Positions 8,168 to 15,371 of a stretch of 64,000 nt of DNA are shown piece by piece (the first letter of the stretch is position 1; the number at the start of each line of letters is the position of its first letter). Position numbers and translations under genes: made by a program. Source of the DNA: an uncultured Oscillospiraceae bacterium (GTDB lineage: Bacteria; Bacillota; Clostridia; Oscillospirales; Oscillospiraceae); assembly GCA_902478785.1 (NCBI GenBank), contig CABSMJ010000001.1, positions 124,001 through 188,000 of the forward strand, written 5' to 3'. The notes below the pieces were generated by a model. That model saw only the letters and a program-made list of their open reading frames with translations. It was not told the DNA's origin and searched no databases.

Positions 8168-8803
8168 TCAGCGGATGAAGTTGGTAAATTGAAATGGCTC
8201 CTGAACGGGAAGGTCCAGACCGTGGGCCAGAGCGACCTCCTTGCATCTCAGAAAGAACGCCATGTTGCGGCCCAGAACACGCATGGTCTGCATACCTTCC
8301 AGGTCCTGTCGGACCTCCTCCGGCACGGTACCGTGAACCATATTCCAGTAGCGGGAGGTAATGATGGGCATCTGCATCAGTCCAAAATATTTGTTCAGCT
8401 GATCCCAGGAAGCAGTGGTGCCTGCCCGCCGGGCTGACAGAACCGCAGCGGCAGGTTTCAGGTAAAAGCGATTCCCGTTTCCGTTGAGATCTGCATAAAA
8501 AGCACGATCCAGGAAAGAGGTAATGGCTCCGGTTGCTCCACCCCAGTGGACGGGGGAACCCAATACAAAACCGTCATAGTCCCCGGCAATGTCCAGAAAC
8601 TCATTTACTGCGTCCTGAATGACACAGCAATTCTGCTCGGAACACCTGTGACAGGCGATGCAGCCGGACAAAGGGCGATTCCCAATCCAGAACAGATCCG
8701 CATCCACGCCGCAGCCATTCAGTGCATCGCCCACTTCGCACAGGGCGGTATAGGTGCAGCCCTCTTTATGAGGGCTGCCGTTGACCAGTAATACTTTCAT
8801 CAT
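8168..8803 (-). CDS. Flavodoxin-fold NADPH-dependent FMN reductase/iron-sulfur flavoprotein type
   Basis: Cytoplasmic flavoprotein of 211 aa. The N-terminal VLLVNGSPHKEGCTYTAL is the phosphate-binding loop for FMN. CIACHRCSEQNCC resembles the cysteine cluster of the iron-sulfur flavoprotein (Isf) subgroup, though the spacing is not the canonical Isf pattern, so a cluster is possible rather than certain. GSPVHWGGATGAITSFLDR is the second FMN-contacting segment. It lies 14 nt after the SLH-flavodoxin gene and 14 nt before the alcohol dehydrogenase gene, so the three are probably one transcript. Confidence 0.88.
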   Translation of the reverse strand: MMKVLLVNGSPHKEGCTYTALCEVGDALNGCGVDADLFWIGNRPLSGCIACHRCSEQNCCVIQDAVNEFLDIAGDYDGFVLGSPVHWGGATGAITSFLDRAFYADLNGNGNRFYLKPAAAVLSARRAGTTASWDQLNKYFGLMQMPIITSRYWNMVHGTVPEEVRQDLEGMQTMRVLGRNMAFFLRCKEVALAHGLDLPVQEPFQFTNFIR

Positions 8804-8816
8804 AAAACGCTTTCCT

Positions 8817-9947
8817 TTACAGCTCCAGGCTGTCGAGCCAGGTCTGGATCTCTGCCTCAGAGGTACTGCCGCGGAAGCGCTGGCCCTCCAGCCAATTCCC
8901 GGTGCCGGCCAGTTCCTCCAGCAGGTCTCCGCTCTGTCCCCGGCCGGAGCTGGAGGAGGTGCAGAAGGGAATCACAGTCTTGCCGGTGAAGTCGTTGGCT
9001 TCCACAAAGCTGTCCGTGGGCCAGGCGGCGATGCCCCACCAGATGGGGTAGCCGATAAAGACCACATCATACTCGTCCCAGTTGTCCACCGTGTCCTCCG
9101 CCAGCTCTACATCGCGTGCCTCCGGGTTTTCATATTCATAGACCACCCGGCTGTTCTCGTCTGTCCAGTTCAGATCGTCGCTGGTGTAGGGATCTGCGGG
9201 TGTAATCTCAAAGAGATCGCCGCCGGTCAAGTCTGCAATCGTGTTGGCCACCGACTCGGTATTACCGGTAGCGGAGAAATAGGCCACCAAGACACGGGGA
9301 GAATCAGAGGGCTGCTCCGGCTCCGTCTCATCCATAGTCAGGAAGTTACGCAGCATGGTGGCCACCTCTGCCCGGGAAGCGCTGTTTCGAGGCAGGAAAC
9401 GGTTTCCATCCGCACCATTCACCACACCGTTGGCTCTTGCCCAGTCCACCGCCGTCACAGCATAGGAAGCGATCTCGCTTTCATCCGCGAAGTCCTGTCC
9501 AGCATCGGCGCTGGGGCTTCCGGCATACCGCCAAAGGATGGTGGCGATCTGCTCCCGGCTGACCGGGTCATTGGTTCCAAACAGGCCGTTGCCGTAGCCG
9601 CTGATGACTCCCTCCTGGGAAGCCCAGAGGACCGCGTCGGCGTACCAGGCGCCCTCCTGGGTATCCGTAAAGGCGTCACTGCCGGACACCGAGGGACTGC
9701 CGGCAGCCCGATAGAGCGTGGTGGCCAGCATGGACCGGGTCATGGTGTCATTGGGGGCAAATGTGGCGGCGCTGGTGCCGCTCATAAGCCCGTTGTCCCG
9801 GACATACTCCACCGCCTCAGCATACCAGGCGTCCACTGCCACATCGGAAAAGCCGGTATCCTCCACAGCGGCAAACGCTGTCACACTCAAACTGAATGCC
9901 AGCACCAGTGCCATCAGCATGGCACCCATACGTTTCAACTTTCGCAT
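8817..9947 (-). CDS. Exported flavodoxin with three SLH domains (cell-wall anchored)
   Basis: Protein of 376 aa with an unusual domain order. A signal peptide (MRKLKRMGAMLMALVLAF..., cleavage after AFAA near residue 27) is followed by three S-layer homology repeats (about 32-75, 92-138 and 150-200; e.g. FSDVAVDAWYAEAVEYVRDN). A flavodoxin domain covers about 215-376 with VLVAYFSATGNTESVANTIA (FMN phosphate loop), IGYPIWWG and CTSSSSGRGQSG. SLH domains bind wall polymers, so the flavodoxin would sit outside the membrane, whereas classical flavodoxins are cytosolic. Its flavodoxin domain is close to the lipoprotein at 13122-13808: both share PADPYTSDDLNWTDENSR-like and AWPTDSFVEANDFTGKTVIP segments. 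Start at ATG 9947; GGAGG lies 10 nt upstream. Confidence 0.9.
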   Translation of the reverse strand: MRKLKRMGAMLMALVLAFSLSVTAFAAVEDTGFSDVAVDAWYAEAVEYVRDNGLMSGTSAATFAPNDTMTRSMLATTLYRAAGSPSVSGSDAFTDTQEGAWYADAVLWASQEGVISGYGNGLFGTNDPVSREQIATILWRYAGSPSADAGQDFADESEIASYAVTAVDWARANGVVNGADGNRFLPRNSASRAEVATMLRNFLTMDETEPEQPSDSPRVLVAYFSATGNTESVANTIADLTGGDLFEITPADPYTSDDLNWTDENSRVVYEYENPEARDVELAEDTVDNWDEYDVVFIGYPIWWGIAAWPTDSFVEANDFTGKTVIPFCTSSSSGRGQSGDLLEELAGTGNWLEGQRFRGSTSEAEIQTWLDSLEL

Positions 9948-10007
9948 CTTGCATTGTCCTCCTTTGTTTGATTTTGATTGCATATTGCAGGGGCAAAACG
10001 GAAGTAC

Positions 10008-10859
10008 CTATACCTTCCGGACCAGGCCGGCCAACATCTCCACCACGGCGGGGTCCCGGTGATCAAAGAACGAGCTGACGCCGGTATCCAGGGCAGCGAT
10101 CGCATCCATGTCCTCCTGGGACAGGATGAAGTCGAACACATTGAAATTCTGCTCCATGCGCTCCCGTCGGGTACTCTTGGGGATGCAGACGATCCCCCGC
10201 TGGAGCTGCCAGCGAAGCACCACCTGGGCCACGCTTTTACCGTACTTTTCACCGATGGCTGTGAGCGTGGGGTTATGGAACAGATCGTTATGTCCCTCGG
10301 CAAAGGGCGCCCAGCTCTGCATCTGCACGCCTTTGGACTTCATGTACGCCTGGGCCTTTTCCTGCTGGAAGAAGATGTTGCACTCCACCTGGTTCACGGC
10401 GGGGGCAACCTCGTTGAATGCGATCAGGTCGGCCAGCCGGTCGGGATAGAAGCTGCACACGCCGATGGACCGGATCTTGCCCTCCCGGTACAGTTCCGTC
10501 ATCGCCCGCCAGGCCCCGTAGTAGTCGCCCAGAGGCTGGTGGATCAGGTACAAATCCAGGTAGTCCAGGCCCAGCCGCTCCATGGAAGCGGAAAAGCCAC
10601 GTTTGGCCCCCTCATAGCTGGCGTCCGAGATCCACAGCTTGGTGGTCACAAACAGCTCTTCCCGAGGAACGCCGCTCTCCCGTACCGCTTTTCCCACTGC
10701 CTCCTCGTTGCCGTAGGAAGCGGCAGTGTCAATGAGGCGATAGCCCACATCGATGGCCTCCCGCACCGCCCGCTCGCACTCCGCAGGGTCCTTGATCTGG
10801 TAGGTGCCGAAGCCCAGCAGAGGCATCTTGATACCGTTATTTAAGGTCACATAGTCCAT
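10008..10859 (-). CDS. Aldo/keto reductase
   Basis: Soluble NADPH-dependent carbonyl reductase of 283 aa with a TIM barrel. Catalytic tetrad residues are visible: Asp in LIDTAASYGNE (and the Tyr there), Lys in VTTKLWI, and the His position in DLYLIHQP. The NADP-binding end reads GIVCIPKSTRRERMEQNFNVFDF. Start at ATG 10859, behind AGGGGG. It is about 55 percent similar by eye to the reductase at 11289-12134 and lies in the same operon, separated by the cupin gene. Confidence 0.93.
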   Translation of the reverse strand: MDYVTLNNGIKMPLLGFGTYQIKDPAECERAVREAIDVGYRLIDTAASYGNEEAVGKAVRESGVPREELFVTTKLWISDASYEGAKRGFSASMERLGLDYLDLYLIHQPLGDYYGAWRAMTELYREGKIRSIGVCSFYPDRLADLIAFNEVAPAVNQVECNIFFQQEKAQAYMKSKGVQMQSWAPFAEGHNDLFHNPTLTAIGEKYGKSVAQVVLRWQLQRGIVCIPKSTRRERMEQNFNVFDFILSQEDMDAIAALDTGVSSFFDHRDPAVVEMLAGLVRKV

Positions 10860-10876
10860 ATACTTTGCCCCCTGTC

Positions 10877-11275
10877 TTACTTCAATTCTCGGTATTCCGC
10901 ATCTGCCACCGGCTCCAACCACTCGGCCTTGGAACCAGGAACGGAGATAGCCACATGGGCAAACCAACTGTCCTGGGCGGCCCCATGCCAGTGCTTGACT
11001 TCCGACGGGATGCTGATTACATCGCCGGGGTGCAGCTCCTGGGCAGGCTTGCCCCACTCCTGGTAGTAGCCCCGACCAGCAGTACACAGGAGGATCTGTC
11101 CGCCGTTGTGGTGGATGTGCCAGTTGTTCCGGCAGGTGGGTTCAAAGGTCACATTGGAGACGGTGACGCCGCCCTCACTGCTCAGTGGATGCAGGTAACT
11201 GGCCCCGCTAAAATACTGACCTGCCGCAGTGTTGGGACCGCCCTGGGGAAACAGGTTCTGAAACACTTCGCTCAT
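10877..11275 (-). CDS. Cupin-domain protein
   Basis: Single-domain cupin of 132 aa. The first metal-binding motif is WHIHHNGGQILLCTAGRGYYQ (His-His plus Gln) and the second is HPGDVISIPSEVKHWHGA (His). It resembles the small cupins commonly found beside aldo/keto reductases and flavodoxins in gut Clostridia. Its reaction is unknown; a metal-dependent isomerase or a quencher of reactive intermediates are possible roles (inference). The start at 11275 is preferred; an in-frame ATG at 11302, inside the end of the upstream gene, is possible. Confidence 0.88.
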   Translation of the reverse strand: MSEVFQNLFPQGGPNTAAGQYFSGASYLHPLSSEGGVTVSNVTFEPTCRNNWHIHHNGGQILLCTAGRGYYQEWGKPAQELHPGDVISIPSEVKHWHGAAQDSWFAHVAISVPGSKAEWLEPVADAEYRELK

Positions 11276-11288
11276 ACCAATTACCGCC

Positions 11289-12134
11289 TTACTTCTGCTC
11301 ATCCACGGGAGGCACCATTTCCGCGTACTTCTTCAGCATCTCCGGGGTGCTGTGATAGTACCGCTGCTTCTTGTCCAGAGCGGCGATCTTCGCTATTTCC
11401 TCATCTGTAAGAGGGAAGTCGAACAGTTCCAGATTGGACTTGATGTGCTCCGGGTTCTTGGAGCCGGGGATGACAATGTTGCCAGCCTGAATATGCCAGC
11501 GGAGGATGATCTGGGCATTGCTCTTACCGTACTTCCTGCCCAGCTGGGTGAACAAAGGCTCCTGTTGGAGCGCCTTGTCTCCATGGCCCAAGGGATACCA
11601 CGCCTGGATAACGATGCCCTCGCCGGACAGGAAGGCTTTCAGCTCCTTCTCCTGGGAGTAAGGGTGGACCTCCGTCTGGAGAACGGCGGGCTTCACCTTG
11701 CAGATGTCCAAAATCTCCTGGATCTGCCGGGTGTTGAAGTTGGACAGGCCGATGGCCTTCACCTTGCCCTCCTGATACGCCTTTTCCATCAGCCTGTACC
11801 CGGCCACATAGTTGCCGGCGGGCTGGTGGATCAGCAGCAGATCGATATAGTTGGTATCCAGCCGCTCCAAAGTCTTGTCCACCGCGTCGGTCTGCTCATA
11901 GAAGCTGGGCCACAGCTTGGTCTCCAGGAAAATGTCCTTGCGCTCCACACCGGACTTCTTCATGGCCCGGCCCACCGCTTTTTCGTTTACATAGGCGTTG
12001 GCGGTGTCGATGAGCCGGTAGCCGCACTGGAGAGCGCTGAGGACGGAGGTCTCCGCTTCATCCGGCGTCAGCAGGAAGGTCCCGATACCCGCCATAGGCA
12101 TTTTCACGCCGTTATTCAAAGTCGCAAATTCCAT
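11289..12134 (-). CDS. Aldo/keto reductase
   Basis: Soluble aldo/keto reductase of 281 aa. The barrel begins LNNGVKMPMAGIGTFLL, the active site has LIDTANAYVNEKAVG and LETKLW, the catalytic His lies in DLLLIHQPAGNY, and the cofactor loop is NIVIPGSKNPEHIKSNLELF. It is the first gene after the promoter with box a (12442-12497). The untranslated leader is about 300 nt and is almost wholly filled by two palindromic modules (12182-12441), whereas sister promoters have leaders of 16-42 nt. The ribosome binding site before the ATG is weak. Confidence 0.92.
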   Translation of the reverse strand: MEFATLNNGVKMPMAGIGTFLLTPDEAETSVLSALQCGYRLIDTANAYVNEKAVGRAMKKSGVERKDIFLETKLWPSFYEQTDAVDKTLERLDTNYIDLLLIHQPAGNYVAGYRLMEKAYQEGKVKAIGLSNFNTRQIQEILDICKVKPAVLQTEVHPYSQEKELKAFLSGEGIVIQAWYPLGHGDKALQQEPLFTQLGRKYGKSNAQIILRWHIQAGNIVIPGSKNPEHIKSNLELFDFPLTDEEIAKIAALDKKQRYYHSTPEMLKKYAEMVPPVDEQK

Positions 12135-12181
12135 TCATCTTGGAATTTTGTTGGATCGTTTTCCTTTATCTCGTATCTCTA

Positions 12182-12338
12182 TTGTAATGCGTACCGAACA
12201 AAGCCACAGCCTTTGAAAGCCAAGGCTTTCAAGGCACATTGGCTTTGTTCAAGTGCAAGGTTTTTGGACGCAATCGTCCAAAAACCTTGCACCTTTCCTG
12301 GATACACAGCTGCGTATCCAGGAATATACGCATTGCAA
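12182..12338. repeat. Four-way palindromic module 1: outer stem enclosing three hairpins
   Basis: Outer stem 12182-12193 with 12327-12338 (12 bp, one G-T wobble). Inside, in order: hairpin A 12196-12250 (11-bp base plus a second 12-bp stem), hairpin B 12253-12292 (perfect 18 bp, CAAT loop), hairpin C 12296-12323 (perfect 10 bp closing on CAGCTG). Almost every base is paired. It lies in the leader of the reductase gene at 11289-12134. Confidence 0.8.
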
Positions 12339-12339
12339 C

Positions 12340-12441
12340 AATGTCTGAATTGAGTAAAAACAGCTGTTTTCAGCCGTTTTTACTCAATTGCGCGGCAATG
12401 CCGCGCGAATAGACCGCAGGGCGGTTTATTCAGTAGACATT
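12340..12441. repeat. Four-way palindromic module 2: outer stem enclosing three hairpins
   Basis: Begins 1 nt after module 1 and repeats its plan with unrelated sequence. Outer stem 12340-12346 with 12435-12441 (7 bp). Hairpin D 12348-12389 (19 bp with one mismatch, TTTT loop), hairpin E 12390-12406 (7 bp, GC-rich), hairpin F 12408-12430 (10 bp, one G-T wobble). The outer right arm abuts the -10 of promoter a. Confidence 0.78.
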
Positions 12442-12497
12442 ATTGTAGCCGTAGTCTCCCCGTGGGAGAAGTCTCGAAAAGTTTCGCTCTGTATACC
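12442..12497 (-). promoter_or_regulatory. Promoter with 33-bp regulon box, copy a
   Basis: Box at 12465-12497, then exactly 17 nt, then -10 TACAAT (12447-12442, minus strand). The same arrangement occurs at 15316, 16520 and 21425. On the minus strand the box begins GGTATA and ends CGAGACTTCTCC. It should drive the reductase-cupin-flavodoxin-ADH run from 12134 to 6987. Confidence 0.65.
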
Positions 12498-12504
12498 TTT
12501 TGGT

Positions 12505-13038
12505 TTACAGTTTCTTGCCGAGCTGGTATGCCTCCTGGAACGCCTTCGTGTCCATGACCTCACCTTTCTGATAGACGCCGGAGCCGTAAACAGTACCCTT
12601 CACCTGGGCACCGGGCAGACAGTCGGTAAAGCCCCGCATGGCGTCTACGGTGCGCTCCATGGCACCCCGGCCCGCAGCGGCGGTGGCGATGAAGTAGACC
12701 TCCTTATCCCGGATCTCCGTATACCGTGGCAGAGTGCGGTCGATGAGGGTCTTGAGCTGACCGTCCATGGAATAGAAATATACCGGCGTGGCCAGCACCA
12801 GCACATCAGCCTGCACCATCTTGTCGAGGATGTCGGCCATATCGTCCTTCTGGACGCAGACGCCTGTGTTACGGCAGCCGTAGCAGGCCAGACAGGGGGC
12901 TATCTTCTTCTCCTGCACCCGGATCTTTTCCACCTTGTGCCCCGCCTCCTCTGCGCCCCGGGCAAACTGGTCGCACAGCAGGTCGGAGTTGCCGCCCTTC
13001 CGGGGGCTGGCGGACAAAATCAGAACATTCTTAACCAT
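12505..13038 (-). CDS. Flavodoxin-family NAD(P)H-dependent oxidoreductase
   Basis: Soluble FMN protein of 177 aa. The FMN phosphate loop is ILSASPRKGGNSDLL, followed by CLACYGCRNTGVC, an iron-sulfur-flavoprotein-like cysteine group, and ATPVYFYSMDGQLKTLIDR, the second flavin contact. It is very similar to the plus-strand protein at 23518-24048 (shared SPRKGGNSD, EKVEK..EKK, PVYFYS), so the two redox operons are paralogous. Last gene of its unit; box a starts 8 nt past the stop. Start ATG 13038 with GAAAGGAAA upstream. Confidence 0.9.
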   Translation of the reverse strand: MVKNVLILSASPRKGGNSDLLCDQFARGAEEAGHKVEKIRVQEKKIAPCLACYGCRNTGVCVQKDDMADILDKMVQADVLVLATPVYFYSMDGQLKTLIDRTLPRYTEIRDKEVYFIATAAAGRGAMERTVDAMRGFTDCLPGAQVKGTVYGSGVYQKGEVMDTKAFQEAYQLGKKL

Positions 13039-13121
13039 ATTTCTCGCTTTCCTTTCTCAAAATCAAGTCGTAAGCAGAGGGAGCCGGAGCCTTGCGCCCC
13101 GGCTCCTTGCCGTCTTTCCGG

Positions 13122-13808
13122 TTATTCAGACAGCCCCAGGCTGTCCACCCATTCACTGACATCCTCCTGGCTGACGCCGGAGCGGAACCGCTGGCCCTCC
13201 AGCCAGTCGCCAGTACCTGCCAGCTGAGCCAGCAGCTCGCCGCTCTGGCCCAGGCCGGAGCTGGAGGAGGTGCAGAAGGGGATGACAGTCTTGCCGGTAA
13301 AGTCGTTGGCTTCCACAAAGCTGTCCGTGGGCCAGGCCGCAATGCCCCACCAGATGGGGTACCCGATGAACACTGTGTCGTAGGAATCCCAGTTCTCCAC
13401 CTCCGTGGTGGTCAGCTCCACATCCCGCAGGGATTCATCCGCATACTCCCGACTGACCCGACTGTTCTCGTCCGTCCAGTTCAGATCGTCACTGGTGTAG
13501 GGCTCGGCAGGCGTGATGGCAAAGAGATCTCCTCCAGTGGCCTCCGCAATGTATCCGGCAACGGCTTCGGTATTGCCGGAGGCGGAGTAATAGACCACCA
13601 AAATGTTGCCGTCGCCGGTCGGCTCAGAAGCATCCGGAGTCGTGGCGGTATCGCCGGGCTCCTGAGCGGTGGTAGAGGGCGGAGTTTCCTGGCTCTGGCT
13701 GGTGGATTGGCTGTCATCAGTGCCATTACTTTGCCCACAGGCTGCCAGGGACAGGGTCATCACCGCTGCCAGGGACAAACTGAAAATCTTTTTCCAGGTG
13801 AATTTCAT
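13122..13808 (-). CDS. Exported flavodoxin lipoprotein
   Basis: Protein of 228 aa. The lipoprotein signal peptide ends LSLAAC (Cys 24), followed by a Ser/Thr/Gln-rich linker to about residue 65. The flavodoxin domain has ILVVYYSASGNTEAVAGYI (FMN loop), IGYPIWWGIAAWP and CTSSSSGLGQSG. It lacks SLH repeats but its flavodoxin domain is nearly the same as that of 8817-9947, suggesting one exported flavodoxin fixed to the membrane and one to the wall. It lies between an exported hydrolase and a cytosolic flavodoxin on the same strand. Confidence 0.9.
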   Translation of the reverse strand: MKFTWKKIFSLSLAAVMTLSLAACGQSNGTDDSQSTSQSQETPPSTTAQEPGDTATTPDASEPTGDGNILVVYYSASGNTEAVAGYIAEATGGDLFAITPAEPYTSDDLNWTDENSRVSREYADESLRDVELTTTEVENWDSYDTVFIGYPIWWGIAAWPTDSFVEANDFTGKTVIPFCTSSSSGLGQSGELLAQLAGTGDWLEGQRFRSGVSQEDVSEWVDSLGLSE

Positions 13809-13834
13809 TGCTAAACATTCCTTTCTAATTAAAG

Positions 13835-14977
13835 TTACTGGTCTACATTTTCCTGAATCCAGTTTTCAATGTGGTCTGCGATCACATCATTGTTCAACTC
13901 CTGGAACATAAAGTGGGAGTTGCCGGTGATCCCCTCGTCGGGCAGGCGGACCACCGTGCTGCTGCCGTCAGCGGCGTTGTAGGCCTCGGTGAAGGTGTCG
14001 GCGGTAGCCGCCATCATAGACCACATAGCGGCAGCGGGCACGTCGGTGAACTCCTCGCCGATGTAGTCGCCGTAGTAGAAGGTGACGGGAATCTTCTGCT
14101 CCAGCAGAGCGTTGTAGGCCTCACTGTCCACCGTAGGTGCTGCGCCGGGCTCGATGGCCACGATGGCCGCCACATGGTCGGTGTATCGGGGGACCTCCCA
14201 GCCGGGCAGGCCACCCTGGGAGTGGGTCACCAGGATGGAATTCTGGCCGGTGCGCTGGTAGATCTCGTCAATGGTTGCCGCCACCGCCTGAGCCACCACC
14301 TCATTGTCGATGTTCTGATCGCCACCCGCGTTATCCATACCGGTGTCCGGCGTCATCTGGCGGAAGAACTGATCCAGAACATCCTCCCCTTGGGGAAACT
14401 GGGAGCCTTCATTGTAGGTAAATGCGTCATTGAGGTAGGTGCCAATGCGGAACTGGGTGTACCAGGTCTGGTCGGAGGGAGTGGTGGTCATGGTGCCCGC
14501 CACGGAAGTCTGTCCGGCCTCACCCCGCCGGGGCTGGTCGATGAGCCAGACACTGTGGCCCATTTTCAGGAACAGATCGGACCAGCCCTCCCGGCCGTCG
14601 GGGGTGGTCATCCAGCCCATGCGGGACTGGCCATAGCCGTGGAGGAACACCATGGGGAGGCCGGTGGCATCCTCAGGAATTTGATAAAGCACATTGGCGT
14701 GGTCCACATGGGAGGTGGAACCTTCCCGGGAGGTGTAATAATTGGACACATCAAAAGTGCCGTCCGAGGAGATCACCGTGCCGCCGGCGGAAAACATCCC
14801 CTGCTCCGCGATCGTCAGCGCGTCAGAATTGGCAGACTCCTGCGTGCTCTGATCCTCCCCAGCGCCAGAACCGTTGGCAGACGCGCCAGGATTCTGTGTT
14901 CCGGCGCATCCGGCCAGCAGAGAGAGGGTCAGAACTCCGGACAGGGCCAGAGTCAGCCATTTATGGTTGCGTTTCAT
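13835..14977 (-). CDS. Exported alpha/beta-hydrolase lipoprotein
   Basis: Lipoprotein of 380 aa with signal peptide ending LSLLAGC (Cys 24) and a low-complexity Ser/Gly/Asn linker. The hydrolase domain shows the oxyanion segment VFLHGYGQSRMGW, the nucleophile elbow THSQGG, an acidic residue after strand 6 (YYGDYIGEE), and the catalytic His in GNSHFMFQELNN. It probably hydrolyses an ester at the cell surface. The upstream neighbour on the same strand is the internally deleted reductase 14994-15275; both lie under promoter c. Confidence 0.88.
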   Translation of the reverse strand: MKRNHKWLTLALSGVLTLSLLAGCAGTQNPGASANGSGAGEDQSTQESANSDALTIAEQGMFSAGGTVISSDGTFDVSNYYTSREGSTSHVDHANVLYQIPEDATGLPMVFLHGYGQSRMGWMTTPDGREGWSDLFLKMGHSVWLIDQPRRGEAGQTSVAGTMTTTPSDQTWYTQFRIGTYLNDAFTYNEGSQFPQGEDVLDQFFRQMTPDTGMDNAGGDQNIDNEVVAQAVAATIDEIYQRTGQNSILVTHSQGGLPGWEVPRYTDHVAAIVAIEPGAAPTVDSEAYNALLEQKIPVTFYYGDYIGEEFTDVPAAAMWSMMAATADTFTEAYNAADGSSTVVRLPDEGITGNSHFMFQELNNDVIADHIENWIQENVDQ

Positions 14978-14993
14978 TGGGATTCATCCTTCC

Positions 14994-15275
14994 TTATTTC
15001 ATTTCTCTGGGGACCACTTCTGTTCCGCCGAATACAGCGGACATGGGAATGGAGCGCAATGTCTGGTCTATGGCAGCTACCTCTTCATTGGTCAGAACAA
15101 CATCTGCCGCTCCGGCGTTCTCCCACATCCGTTCAGTCTTTCGGCTGCCGGGAATCGGAACGATCCAGGGCTTTTTACACAGCATCCAGGCCAGAGAGAT
15201 CTGTGCGGGAGTGGCATGCCTTTGCACGGCTAACCAGAGCACTCTCAGGTCAGCGCCCAGTGTGCGCGAATTCAT
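14994..15275 (-). pseudogene. Aldo/keto reductase with a large internal in-frame deletion
   Basis: The 93-codon frame begins MNSRTLGADLRV, like the first residues of many aldo/keto reductases (M..RTLG..LKV), and then jumps to the C-terminal part, ATPAQISLAWMLCKKPWIVP, followed by IPGSRKTERMWENAGAADV. About 220 residues carrying the whole active site are missing. AAGGAGG before the ATG and the promoter (box c) are intact, so a short protein may still be made. It could not be a functional reductase. Confidence 0.75.
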
Positions 15276-15315
15276 GGTCAAATGCCTCCTTGCGGGTATC
15301 GTTCTTACAGGAATC

Positions 15316-15371
15316 ATGATAATGCAGGTTGGCGTCCCGCGGAAGTTCCGATTCGTTACGCAGTATATACC
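15316..15371 (-). promoter_or_regulatory. Promoter with 33-bp regulon box, copy c
   Basis: Box at 15339-15371, 17 nt, then -10 TATCAT (15321-15316). The leader to the ATG at 15275 is about 34 nt. The box overlaps the last codons and the TAA of the dehydrogenase-like gene 15356-16471. Confidence 0.65.

Noticed and set aside
12182..12441. CRISPR array or tandem repeat
   Set aside because: The hairpins share a plan but no sequence; there are no repeated units or spacers.
13871..15319. A 482-codon plus-strand frame across the hydrolase lipoprotein and the deleted reductase
   Set aside because: Antisense shadow spanning two minus-strand genes; no domain.
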